DNA of 35,658 nucleotides from Mariniblastus sp. (GTDB lineage: Bacteria > Planctomycetota > Planctomycetia > Pirellulales > Pirellulaceae), in NCBI GenBank assembly GCA_028823415.1, contig JAPKBL010000049.1, positions 1 to 35,658 of the forward strand. Direction: 5' to 3'. Both the position numbers and the translations under genes were made by a program. The notes under the pieces were generated by a model. The model had not been told where the DNA came from and ran no database searches. It saw only the letters and a program-made list of their open reading frames with translations. This document shows, in pieces, positions 17,170 to 24,687 of this stretch (positions are counted from its first letter, which is position 1; each line of letters opens with the position of its first letter).

Positions 17170-18435
17170 TCAAAGTCCGACAAATATCCTGACAATCATG
17201 GAACACCCCACCAACGGGTCTTCGTAAAATGCGGTTCGAACCGCTGGGTTTATCAAAACGAACCCGGTGACCAACACTCCAATCCCCAGCAAAACTAAAC
17301 CACACAGAATAGAAATTCGATTCGCCCATGGCAGACTGTGAAGTTTTTCTTCGGAGTGGAAGTTTTTAACTTGCCAACGTATTTGAGCTACTACGGGAAC
17401 CTCTAATCGCTTTGCAATGGAACGCGCGTTTTCAAATCCTCGGGCCGCAAATGGATCCAATCGAACGGCCACCACGAATCCAATCCCAAGCGAAACTAAA
17501 CCTAACAAGCCAAAGGTCTTCATACTCGGTGCTACATTGAGCGGACGAGTCACTCCCAAACTAGGTTCGGCAACCATCATAAGACTCTGGTCTGACTTTT
17601 TAGTTGAGGCCGTTATCAAACGCTTAATCAAATTGGCTTCCGATTTTGCTTCCTGTTTAATTTCACTAAACACATCCTTAATCGAATCGAGATCAATTTC
17701 ACTGATTAGCGCTTTCGTTCTTGGGATAGAAAACGATTTGTTTCGACTAGATGCTAAATGAAACGCTCCCGATGGCTGATCCGACTCCTCAGAACTGGAG
17801 GCCAATTGACCCGCTCCCGAATTCGCCAAATCCAATTCGTCTTTGGCAATCGAAATGTTTTTCTCAATCTGGTCGAGCATCCATTGAGCCAACTCGAGCC
17901 GCTCGTCTTGCTCCTTGCGGATCAACATGATCGCAGGAAGTTCAGCCTTCGAAGCACGTTCTGGCGTTGATCCACGCTGCAACAATCCAGAAAATCGTTC
18001 TGCTAACAAACTCACCAATTGCAATTCATCGCGTGTCCCTGCACCCTCAATGCACAACTCTAAATCGTACCCTAATTCATTTTCACTGATTGCACATTTC
18101 AACCGTTCTCGAATCAATTCGAAGTTCTTCGTTTCCAATAGCGTCGACCTCAGTGGTTGGTCCAACGCAACTTTCGAGATCAACTCAGTCAATTGCTCAT
18201 CCGTCGTCTCAGACTCGATGATCTTTGCGATTCTATTCTCGAGTTCATTCTTCGTATTTAGCGACTGATTTGTGATCACCCTAATTGACGCCAATGATCG
18301 AAAGCTACTGACGCTCAACGGCCAACTCAAAATACAAATCAACAAGACACATAACGACGTCACTACAAACGCATTACCACGCTTAAATAATTCAGCGGTT
18401 TTCATTAGTGACTTGTTTTTGTTGTTTGTTTGCAT
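17170..18435 (-). CDS. Wzz/GumC-type polysaccharide chain-length determinant protein
   Basis: The product of about 421 residues has an N-terminal membrane segment (about 21-44), a long periplasmic region with coiled-coil character (about 45-300), and a second membrane segment (about 308-325). Then comes a cytoplasmic stretch containing FENARSIAKRLEVPVVAQI, the hallmark of Wzz/CpsC proteins just after the last helix, where the kinase partner docks. An extra hydrophobic segment (about 373-395) follows. Such proteins set the length and drive export of surface polysaccharide. The start is uncertain: ATG at 18435 is given, with ATG at 18405 (11 codons shorter) and 18483 also possible, none with a good ribosome-binding site. 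It is the first gene of the cluster. Confidence 0.8.
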   Translation of the reverse strand: MQTNNKNKSLMKTAELFKRGNAFVVTSLCVLLICILSWPLSVSSFRSLASIRVITNQSLNTKNELENRIAKIIESETTDEQLTELISKVALDQPLRSTLLETKNFELIRERLKCAISENELGYDLELCIEGAGTRDELQLVSLLAERFSGLLQRGSTPERASKAELPAIMLIRKEQDERLELAQWMLDQIEKNISIAKDELDLANSGAGQLASSSEESDQPSGAFHLASSRNKSFSIPRTKALISEIDLDSIKDVFSEIKQEAKSEANLIKRLITASTKKSDQSLMMVAEPSLGVTRPLNVAPSMKTFGLLGLVSLGIGFVVAVRLDPFAARGFENARSIAKRLEVPVVAQIRWQVKNFHSEEKLHSLPWANRISILCGLVLLGIGVLVTGFVLINPAVRTAFYEDPLVGCSMIVRIFVGL

Positions 18436-18992
18436 GAAGTACTTCGTTTGGATCAAAGCGCAATAACACCCATCCCACGGCATCTAGACCTATCATCTGA
18501 TCGACGATAAAAACAATCGGTCTTGAGACAGTTTGTAGCGATTACCACGATTAAACTGACAGCTAGCAGTTTCGCTGAAATCACTGCAAGCCAAACACTG
18601 GCCGCGCATGCTAAAAACATACCGCTGCATCCAGGCTGTCAAAACACTCGTCACACCAGCCCGCCCACAATCAGCGACTGCCCCCCAGTGGCCAGCTTGT
18701 AATTAAGGCAACTCCGGATTGTGAAACGCTAAGAACGGGCCATCTGGAAAAATTCCAATACCGCTGGGGACTTTCAGTCCGCCTGCAGGCCAATCAAAAA
18801 CCCTGCGCATTGCTCTTCACATTTCAATCCATTTTTAATGCGGCAAACACGAAGGTTGTTAACTCCTGTAACCAATCCAGAGAAAAGGACTCCAATACAG
18901 AGGCAAGCGATCAATGGCTACAAAAGAACAAGGGGAAACCGGCAAAGGCAAGCGGTGATTTCACTCGGAGAAAGTCAGAATTGCAACGCGGT
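18436..18992. other. Gene-poor region upstream of the polysaccharide cluster
   Basis: About 550 bases separate the MaoC-like gene from the Wzz-like gene, both on the minus strand. The cluster promoter should lie in the part nearest 18500. I see only small hairpins (for example GGACT-TTC-AGTCC near 18768-18780 and TTTC-GCT-GAAA near 18570). A 79-codon plus-strand frame at 18810-19049 starts with TTG, has no ribosome-binding site, and runs into the MaoC gene on the other strand; I do not accept it. Confidence 0.4.
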
Positions 18993-19523
18993 CTAGTCGT
19001 TAGAGACCGAATCACGCCCTACCGCAACGTCCGTGTGGTGAATTTCTGATCGGAGATGGGTGCCTGGTGGTCCAGTGTTTTGAGCGACTTCAACCGAGAC
19101 CAAGGTTTCAAATACACCCTGCTGAACGACTTGATTGGTCTGATTGAGCAATCTGCGGTGCCACACGACTTTACCTGCACGCCTACCTGCGGATATTTTT
19201 TCCAAGCATTTTGTTTCGACGAAGACTGTATCGCCAAAAAAGAGCGGACGGCAGAATTCCCAATTTCTGACTGCAGTGAACGCCAAAGTGTTCACCATTG
19301 GGAAATGACTCCCCAACCCCGCAACCCAGGATAAGCCCAATAGGCCATGTGCGATTGGTTGCCGATAGTGACTTTTTGAAGCAAAGTCGTAATCCACATG
19401 AAGAGGGTTGAAATCCCCTGTCATCGTCGCGAAATTAATAACATCCGCTTCAGTAATCGTGCGCCGCGGACTTACCCACACAGAATCAACCAAGATGTCG
19501 TCGAAATAGAGTGGAGCGCTCAT
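18993..19523 (-). CDS. MaoC-like (hot-dog fold) hydratase/dehydratase
   Basis: The 176-residue protein has the (R)-specific enoyl-CoA hydratase signature. TMTGDFNPLHVDYDFA (about 34-49) supplies the Asp and His of the catalytic dyad, followed by AHGLLGLSW in the glycine-rich hydratase helix. VSPRRTITEADVINFA upstream is also standard. Such enzymes hydrate or dehydrate acyl-CoA thioesters, in polyester synthesis, beta-oxidation or fatty-acid modification. The ATG at 19523 is preferred because the sequence from MSAPLYFDD onward matches the family, while the longer form to 19616 adds 31 atypical residues. The gene is 104 bases downstream of tRNA-Pro on the same strand. The last 20 residues look like a non-conserved tail. 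Confidence 0.83.
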   Translation of the reverse strand: MSAPLYFDDILVDSVWVSPRRTITEADVINFATMTGDFNPLHVDYDFASKSHYRQPIAHGLLGLSWVAGLGSHFPMVNTLAFTAVRNWEFCRPLFFGDTVFVETKCLEKISAGRRAGKVVWHRRLLNQTNQVVQQGVFETLVSVEVAQNTGPPGTHLRSEIHHTDVAVGRDSVSND

Positions 19524-19627
19524 TCGAATCAACGCGGCCTTTTCGTAAAAACAACGGACATTTTCGGTACGACGACCGAGCAACCATGCTGCAAGGATCC
19601 AAAGATCCGTCAACAAAGCCTCGAAAG

Positions 19628-19702
19628 TCGGGGTGAAAGGATTCGAACCTTCGACCCCCTGGTCCCAAACCAGGTGCGCTAGCCAGACTGCGCTACACCC
19701 CG
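19628..19702 (-). tRNA. tRNA-Pro, anticodon TGG
   Basis: On the minus strand the acceptor stem CGGGGTG (19702-19696) pairs perfectly with CACCCCG (19635-19629), with discriminator base A at 19628. The anticodon stem-loop CCTGG-TTTGGGA-CCAGG presents TGG, which reads CCN proline codons. The T-arm contains GGTTCGAATCC. The 3' CCA is not encoded. The gene stands alone between the MaoC-like gene and parB. Confidence 0.97.
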
Positions 19703-19782
19703 AAGGAACGCGAACACTGATTACTCAGACTGCCCGCGTCTCACAGGCATAACTTTACAGATCAAACGAGATTCTTGCAATC

Positions 19783-19864
19783 GGGCTCTCGTGCTCAAAA
19801 ACTCGGTTTTCCAAACTATTTGTTCACATTATAGCTGCAAACGGGATTGGAGAGCACGATGCCC
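19783..19864. repeat. Long inverted repeat directly after the parB stop
   Basis: GGGC-tc-TCGTGCTC (19783-19796) and GAGCACGA-t-GCCC (19852-19864) form a 12-pair imperfect inverted repeat enclosing 55 bases, starting at the base next to the parB stop codon. It may end or stabilise the parAB transcript before tRNA-Pro. There is no T-tract, so it is not a standard intrinsic terminator. Confidence 0.35.
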
Positions 19865-20842
19865 CTAGGCTGCTCGCTGGGCCATCGACGGTCCAGCGCC
19901 TTCAATCGCCGACTTAAGCCGTTCAAATTCCTTGAAACTTGTGTAATGGATGATGATTTTCCCTCGCTCTTTGGCACCCTGCTTGATCAGCACTTTCGTC
20001 CCCAGTGCCGCCTTTAATTCCTGTTGAAGCGCCTCGACCTGCAGGTCACGCGTCCGCTTCCGTCGATCGCCCCTTGCACCATCGAGGTCATCCTCCTCGG
20101 AGATCTTATTAGCCACCAGACGCTCGGTGTCGCGTACACTCAACCCTTCAGCAACAATGCGGCCACTAAAGGCCAACTGAGCCGCTTCATCCCCCAACGG
20201 TAATAACGCTCGAGCGTGCCCAGCGGAAACCTTTCCTTCCTGAAGCGCGGTCTGAATCCGCAGAGGGAGTTCCAGCAAACGCATTAGGTTCGCGATGGTG
20301 GAACGATCGATTTTCAAGCGATTAGCCAAATCCTCTTGTGTGCAAAAATGCTCATCAATGTAACGACGAAACGAGAGCGCCTTCTCGATGGGGTTGAGGT
20401 CTTTTCGTTGAAGGTTCTCAACGATCGCCAACTCCGAGACCAACCGGTCATCCGCTTCTCGCAAACGCGCGGGAATGGTTTGCCAGTTCGCCTTAATGGC
20501 GGCTCGCAAACGCCTTTCACCACTGATCAACTGATACCGACCATCGACAACCCGTACCAAAATAGGCTGCAAAATATCGTGCTCTTTCAAACTCTCGGCG
20601 AGCGACGCTATTTCCGATTCCCCAAATACGCGACGAGGCTGAAAAGGATTATCTTCAACTTCATAGACGTTTAGATGGACAATGTCTCCGTCCGACTTCT
20701 CTTCCTCGGTTACCGGCGCGGAAACTTGACTGCCAGGCTGAACGAAAGCTTGACTGATCGAAATCGTCTCCAAGGGTTCGGTATCGCGCGTCGTGTTGAG
20801 TAGGTTTTCCAAACCACGGCCTAATCTTTTCTTCCTAGTCAC
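19865..20842 (-). CDS. parB: Chromosome-partitioning protein ParB
   Basis: The 325-residue protein is a CTP-dependent DNA clamp that loads at parS. It starts KKRLGRGLENLL, typical of chromosomal ParB/Spo0J, where this end contacts ParA. The N-terminal domain carries ENLQRKDLNPIEKA and the CTP-binding motif GERRLRAA (108-115). A helix-turn-helix that reads parS lies at about 167-190 (TQEDLANRLKIDRSTIANLMRL, quoted in part), and a C-terminal dimerisation region follows. The GTG start lies inside the 3' end of parA, and GGAGGT eight bases before it gives a strong ribosome-binding site. The two genes overlap by 8 bases, so their translation is likely coupled. Two parS-type sites lie upstream of parA. 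Confidence 0.97.
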   Translation of the reverse strand: MTRKKRLGRGLENLLNTTRDTEPLETISISQAFVQPGSQVSAPVTEEEKSDGDIVHLNVYEVEDNPFQPRRVFGESEIASLAESLKEHDILQPILVRVVDGRYQLISGERRLRAAIKANWQTIPARLREADDRLVSELAIVENLQRKDLNPIEKALSFRRYIDEHFCTQEDLANRLKIDRSTIANLMRLLELPLRIQTALQEGKVSAGHARALLPLGDEAAQLAFSGRIVAEGLSVRDTERLVANKISEEDDLDGARGDRRKRTRDLQVEALQQELKAALGTKVLIKQGAKERGKIIIHYTSFKEFERLKSAIEGAGPSMAQRAA

Positions 20843-21581
20843 GTTCCAAAACCTCCATACATAATTCTATATAAGCCCGAGCCCCTCTTGATCGCGGTGC
20901 ATATTCGAGAACGCTCAAACCGTGACTCGGTGCCTCGGTCACAGTCGCATCTCTGGGGACTACGGTATCGAAAACAACTTCTCCAAAAAACTCCCGAACT
21001 TCCGACTCAACCTCCGCCGTCAATTCCAACGAAGGATCATACATCGTCAATAAAATACCACCAAAACTCAGCTTGCCTGGACGCTCATGCATGACCCCTC
21101 GAATCACCTCGATCATCTGGGCCAAACCTTCCATTGCGAAATATTCACACTGGATCGGCATGAAGACCTCGCTCGATGCCGCTAACGCCGTCTGTGTCAA
21201 ATGCCCCACCGAAGGCGGACAGTCGATCAAGACAAAATCATAATGCGACGTCCCAACCTCCAAATGTTCAACAAGAATACGCGACTCATCCGCACCACCA
21301 CTTGCTAGCACATCTACGTCCCGAAAGGACCTCGCCCCCGGCAGTAGGCCAAGTCCGTCAATTTTGGTCGGTACGATGCTGTTTCGAATCGGTTCGTCCA
21401 CCACCAACGGATGGCGTTCGACTGGCTTGAATCCGATTCCCGACGTCGAGTTACATTGCGGGTCCATGTCGACCAGTAATGTCTTTTTCCCAGCAAATGC
21501 GAGAGACGCAGCTAAATTGATCGAAGTCGTCGTTTTACCGACGCCTCCTTTCTGATTTGCTACACATAATGTTCTCGCCAC
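20835..21581 (-). CDS. parA: Chromosome-partitioning ATPase ParA (Soj)
   Basis: The 248-residue ATPase drives segregation of ParB-parS complexes over the nucoid. It has the deviant Walker A KGGVGKTT (11-18), A' motif LLVDMDPQCNST and Walker B FVLIDCPPSVG. It lacks the N-terminal DNA-binding domain of plasmid type-Ia ParA, so it is the short chromosomal Soj type. The start is GTG, with AGGT about eight bases upstream. An inverted repeat resembling a split parS site lies 28-44 bases upstream and could be an operator. It is the first gene of the parAB pair. Confidence 0.97.
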   Translation of the reverse strand: MARTLCVANQKGGVGKTTTSINLAASLAFAGKKTLLVDMDPQCNSTSGIGFKPVERHPLVVDEPIRNSIVPTKIDGLGLLPGARSFRDVDVLASGGADESRILVEHLEVGTSHYDFVLIDCPPSVGHLTQTALAASSEVFMPIQCEYFAMEGLAQMIEVIRGVMHERPGKLSFGGILLTMYDPSLELTAEVESEVREFFGEVVFDTVVPRDATVTEAPSHGLSVLEYAPRSRGARAYIELCMEVLERD

Positions 21582-21608
21582 TGCAACGACCTATCGATTT
21601 GCGGACTA

Positions 21609-21625
21609 TTTCACCAGAGGTGAAA
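21609..21625. promoter_or_regulatory. Candidate parAB operator, a split parS-like palindrome
   Basis: TTTCACCAGAGGTGAAA is a 7-bp perfect inverted repeat with a three-base spacer. It has the TTTCAC/GTGAAA half-sites of parS pushed apart by five bases. It ends 28 bases before the parA GTG, where a promoter or repressor site would be expected. Confidence 0.4.
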
Positions 21626-21970
21626 AAATACCACCATCGGCGATACGGTGAAATGCCAATCAATTATTGCCAAGCACGTCTGCTTTCATCGGCCGCAATC
21701 AGTCCGTCAAAAAGAACCGCTGGCATCTTTACCAGCTCCGCCCCGCTGCTGGGATGAGCGCGTTGGATCGAGCCAAAGTCGCCTGGCCAAAACGCCAGAC
21801 CAGAAGACCATCAACCCGTTAGCCGTAAGCATGCTCAATTTGTATGAATGTGCCAAAAAGAGCAAAAACTGAACCGCATCTTTTCAACCAGGCCCGACTT
21901 ATCTCAAACAAACCCGAGCTGTTTGATAAAGATGAGCCAAAATTAGCTAGTTTCTGTAATCAGCATTCTT

Positions 21971-21986
21971 TGTTTCACGTGAAACT
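21971..21986. promoter_or_regulatory. parS site 1
   Basis: TGTTTCACGTGAAACT matches the bacterial parS consensus TGTTTCACGTGAAACA at 15 of 16 positions, including the complete central TTTCACGTGAAA. It lies 390 bases upstream of parA. Confidence 0.93.
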
Positions 21987-22033
21987 TGCCCCAAACCGGT
22001 TCGTTTTACCGAATACCCAAAGTACCCCCGAAT

Positions 22034-22049
22034 CGTTTCACGTGAAACC
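22034..22049. promoter_or_regulatory. parS site 2
   Basis: CGTTTCACGTGAAACC matches the parS consensus at 14 of 16 positions; only the outermost base pair differs. The core palindrome GTTTCACGTGAAAC is perfect. It lies 63 bp, centre to centre, from site 1. Confidence 0.92.
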
Positions 22050-22156
22050 TCCCCCCATTCCACCCCAACTAACAGAAATCCGCGCCGGGAGCACCAGTTA
22101 TCGATTGTCACTGCGATCGACTGAGAATAGAGTGCTACCAACACTAGCTACCAGTT

Positions 22157-23500
22157 TTAATCAAGCGGATTAATTACCAATCCGCTCAATAACTTGGGAT
22201 AGAAGTAGGTGCTCTTGGCTGGCATACGCTCCCCGGCTTTACTGATCGACTTTACATCCCCGATCGTTGCTGGCATGACCAGGCAAGCTAATTCGAAAAA
22301 GTCTCCCGTTCCCTGCTGCCCAGTCGCGTCTCGCTCATTTTCGTCGCCCGACCGGAGCAGGCCTACAAACTCGTCGATGCCGTGGACGTACCGGGGCGAA
22401 GGAAGCCCCTCATAGCCAAGAAGATGATGAAGGATTAATTCGTGCAAAAGGGCAACACCCAAGCCTTGCCAACATTCACTTCGCCCTTGAGCCAACCCTT
22501 CCATGATTTCGATACCCTCTAGCCGCAGGCGTGCTAGCACCCACGCGTCATCTTTACGGCAATAAAACGCCATTGTTGATTGCTCGCCTTCGACCTGAAC
22601 CGCCTCCCAACATTCGTTGGCGAGATCGACGCCAGTACCCATCAATTGGCAATCAAAGGAGCCACTGAGTTTGTTGGTTAATTCCGCCGAGGTCATCGGT
22701 CCAACACCTCGAAATAATCGATGTGTTGGCAAAACGACAAGTCCTGGGTCGTCAATATTGACACACATGATCATGGTGTAATCGACTGGGTGGTCTGGTT
22801 CCAACTCTTCCCGCTGACGCCTCGTATCTCGGATCGATGTGGCTGTCTCGTAACGGTGATGACCGTCCGCGATGTAGATCGCCGTTGGTCCCATTGACTG
22901 GGCGGCTGCCGCAATCGCAGTTGCATCGGTAACCATCCATAAGTCGTGCCGAACCCCGTCAGCATCGGTCGCGGTCAGTGGCGTTCGGTCTTGAATTGCC
23001 GAGTCGAGCATTTCCTGTGGGCTGCTGTTGGCATCGGAGTAGATTCCAAAGATTGGACTCAAATTACTCTGGCATGCTTCCATCAGCCGATACCGGTCCT
23101 CCTTGACTTTGGAGTGGGTTTTCTCGTGTGGGTAAATGTTTCCTTGACCAAAAGGCTCGATCCGAACTCGAGCGATAAAGCCTCTGCGTGTGTACTCAAT
23201 CCCGTCCACGTCAAATGTTTGGTGATAGACATAGACCGTTCCAACGCCGTCCGCCCTGAGGATTCCGTCATTTTTCCAATCCTTGAGATACTCAGCGGCT
23301 CGCCCATAAACAGACTGTTCAGGAAGCAAAGTATCGCCCCGGTTCAAAATAAGCCGCACAACGTTAAAGTCACTTTTTGCGTACAGCTCAGCACAACCCT
23401 CGACACTAATGACATCGTAGGGTGGCGCTACGACATCCGATAAAGACCCGACTTTACTTAAGTCAAATCTAAAACCTCGAAACGCCTGAATGTCAGCCAT
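22157..23500 (-). CDS. DUF1015 family protein
   Basis: The 447-residue protein matches DUF1015 over its length. Typical blocks are IQAFRGFRFD at the start, VVAPPYDVIS (about 22-31), YPHEKTHSKVKEDRYRLME (about 123-141), and IYIADGHHRYETA (about 205-217). Conserved histidine, aspartate and arginine residues in the last two suggest a phosphate- or nucleotide-handling site, but I cannot name the reaction with confidence. The ATG at 23500 is chosen because AGGA lies six bases upstream; a start at 23560 would add 20 unlikely residues that run through a leader hairpin. It lies upstream of the parS region and transcribes toward it. Confidence 0.87.
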   Translation of the reverse strand: MADIQAFRGFRFDLSKVGSLSDVVAPPYDVISVEGCAELYAKSDFNVVRLILNRGDTLLPEQSVYGRAAEYLKDWKNDGILRADGVGTVYVYHQTFDVDGIEYTRRGFIARVRIEPFGQGNIYPHEKTHSKVKEDRYRLMEACQSNLSPIFGIYSDANSSPQEMLDSAIQDRTPLTATDADGVRHDLWMVTDATAIAAAAQSMGPTAIYIADGHHRYETATSIRDTRRQREELEPDHPVDYTMIMCVNIDDPGLVVLPTHRLFRGVGPMTSAELTNKLSGSFDCQLMGTGVDLANECWEAVQVEGEQSTMAFYCRKDDAWVLARLRLEGIEIMEGLAQGRSECWQGLGVALLHELILHHLLGYEGLPSPRYVHGIDEFVGLLRSGDENERDATGQQGTGDFFELACLVMPATIGDVKSISKAGERMPAKSTYFYPKLLSGLVINPLD

Positions 23501-23531
23501 CTTGTATCCTATTGTTAACTTCTGCTCGGAA

Positions 23532-23550
23532 GCCCAGCAGACCGCTGGGC
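23532..23550 (-). promoter_or_regulatory. Hairpin in the leader of the DUF1015 gene
   Basis: GCCCAGC (23532-23538) pairs with GCTGGGC (23544-23550) around a five-base loop; GGAA and TTCC can extend it with a bulge. It is 32-50 bases upstream of the chosen ATG and has no T-tract after it, so it looks like a leader structure, not a terminator. Confidence 0.4.
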
Positions 23551-23736
23551 GGTTCCTCACTTAGCTTTTGAGTTAGCGTTATGACGCAGCGCACCCAAGG
23601 ACTCAAGGGGAGTGCTAGCTGTCAGTGGCTGTTAAAAGATCCGAATCGCTTTGGAAATTCCTATTTCACGGAAAATCGCGATTAATTCACTTAGGTAAAA
23701 TTGAGAAACGTCACTCGGCTCAACGTCTACGGTGAG

Positions 23737-24426
23737 TCATTTCTCCCAAACGCTTTTCAGGGCCGGTTCTTCCATTTTCACCTGGCCCGGTTGGACAGCC
23801 AGAGGAGCCGCCGACTGCCTTCGGATAGTGACATTCTGTTTCACATCAGGACGCCCCGGAGCAACATCCAAGGCGGGGTCGTATGGAGGAACTAGAATTA
23901 ATTTGGGAGTCACCGTTTGCTCCGTCTCCATTGGCGATTCCAAAACCACAGGCATGTAGGAAGCGAATTGGATTCGTTCGGTGAGAGAAATCAAAACCGA
24001 GATTTGCTCCGCGGCCAGCACCGTTGAACCTAGAATGGGGCCGCCCTTACCAACGTTCGAGTATTCAATGGCAGAATCGTATTCGGCGCTCAATTCATAG
24101 GCAAGTTTTTTGATTTTCTCGATATCGCGTGAACGCATTTGATAATCAGAATCGCGATCCACTCTGCGGACCCAAGCGGCAGATCGAGACTTAATTTTCG
24201 CAACAACGGATAGTAACTTTCCGTATTTCCTAGTCCCTTTGAAATTGGCTTTTATTTCATTTTTCAATAAATCAGCCGACCGTTCTATTTGCACTGCGGT
24301 ATCTCTCAATTCCACAGTTAACAAATCTTCCGCACCGTGCAGGTTGTCTACTTCCGATGCGAACAATGCGAAGGGCAAAACGAGAGAGAAAATCCAGCAC
24401 TGAGAATTCAAGAAGAGAGTCTGCAT
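23737..24426 (-). CDS. Secreted protein of unknown function
   Basis: I do not recognise this 229-residue protein. An N-terminal hydrophobic segment (about 9-24, SLVLPFALFASEV) looks like a Sec signal peptide with cleavage near residue 24-31. The mature part is helical and charged (about 30-160), with heptad-like spacing and many Lys, Arg and Glu. The last 60 residues are proline-rich (LILVPPYDPALDVAPGRP). It lies between the ahcY terminator and the DUF1015 gene on the same strand, with no visible link to either. The ATG is plausible, but its ribosome-binding site is weak. Confidence 0.6.
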   Translation of the reverse strand: MQTLFLNSQCWIFSLVLPFALFASEVDNLHGAEDLLTVELRDTAVQIERSADLLKNEIKANFKGTRKYGKLLSVVAKIKSRSAAWVRRVDRDSDYQMRSRDIEKIKKLAYELSAEYDSAIEYSNVGKGGPILGSTVLAAEQISVLISLTERIQFASYMPVVLESPMETEQTVTPKLILVPPYDPALDVAPGRPDVKQNVTIRRQSAAPLAVQPGQVKMEEPALKSVWEK

Positions 24427-24621
24427 AAGTTTCGTGCTTTCCAGTTCAGGTCAAAATCGAGCAAACGACGTTAAACTCCACACCCGCCTACCGCCGGTGC
24501 TGTTGAAAACGATTCCTCGAGGCGCAATCTTAACGCGCAACCCAGGCCCCATTGCCGTTTTTTTCGCAAACTTTGTCGATATTGGACAGTCCTTACGAGC
24601 ACGGGGAGAAAACCGGCGCAC

Positions 24622-24651
24622 AAAAAAACGCCGCTGAATTTTCAGCGGCGT
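24622..24651 (-). terminator. Intrinsic terminator of ahcY
   Basis: Read on the minus strand, ACGCCGCTG pairs with CAGCGGCGT (up to 11 pairs in all) around a short A/T loop and is followed at once by a run of seven T residues (24622-24628). It starts 37 bases after the ahcY stop. Stem, loop and U-tract make this the clearest terminator in the window. Confidence 0.93.
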
Positions 24652-24687
24652 AATTTTCTCAAACGCTAGTTAACCCAAAATGTGGGA

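Larger units (their letters stand above)
21582..22156. other. parS-bearing intergenic region between parA and the DUF1015 gene
   Basis: About 575 bases hold two parS-type sites and an inverted repeat near the parA start. A plus-strand open frame of 109 codons at 21844-22173 crosses both parS sites and runs into the end of the DUF1015 gene. It encodes FHVK at each site simply because they are 63 bases apart, and it looks non-coding. I see no DnaA-box cluster or AT-rich unwinding element, so this is not evidently oriC. Confidence 0.55.

Noticed and set aside
18810..19049. 79-codon plus-strand frame beginning with TTG
   Set aside because: It runs into the MaoC-like gene on the opposite strand, with no ribosome-binding site or recognisable domain.
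19628..19702. tRNA-Pro as an attachment site for a genomic island
   Set aside because: No integrase and no direct repeat of the tRNA 3' end were seen on either side; the neighbours are core genes.
21582..22156. Chromosome replication origin next to parAB
   Set aside because: parAB often lies near oriC, but no DnaA boxes, dnaA, rsmG, mnmG or rpmH were seen here.
21844..22173. 109-codon plus-strand open frame across both parS sites
   Set aside because: It overlaps the end of the DUF1015 gene, has no recognisable domain or clear ribosome-binding site, and its repeated FHVK results from parS sites spaced by a multiple of three.
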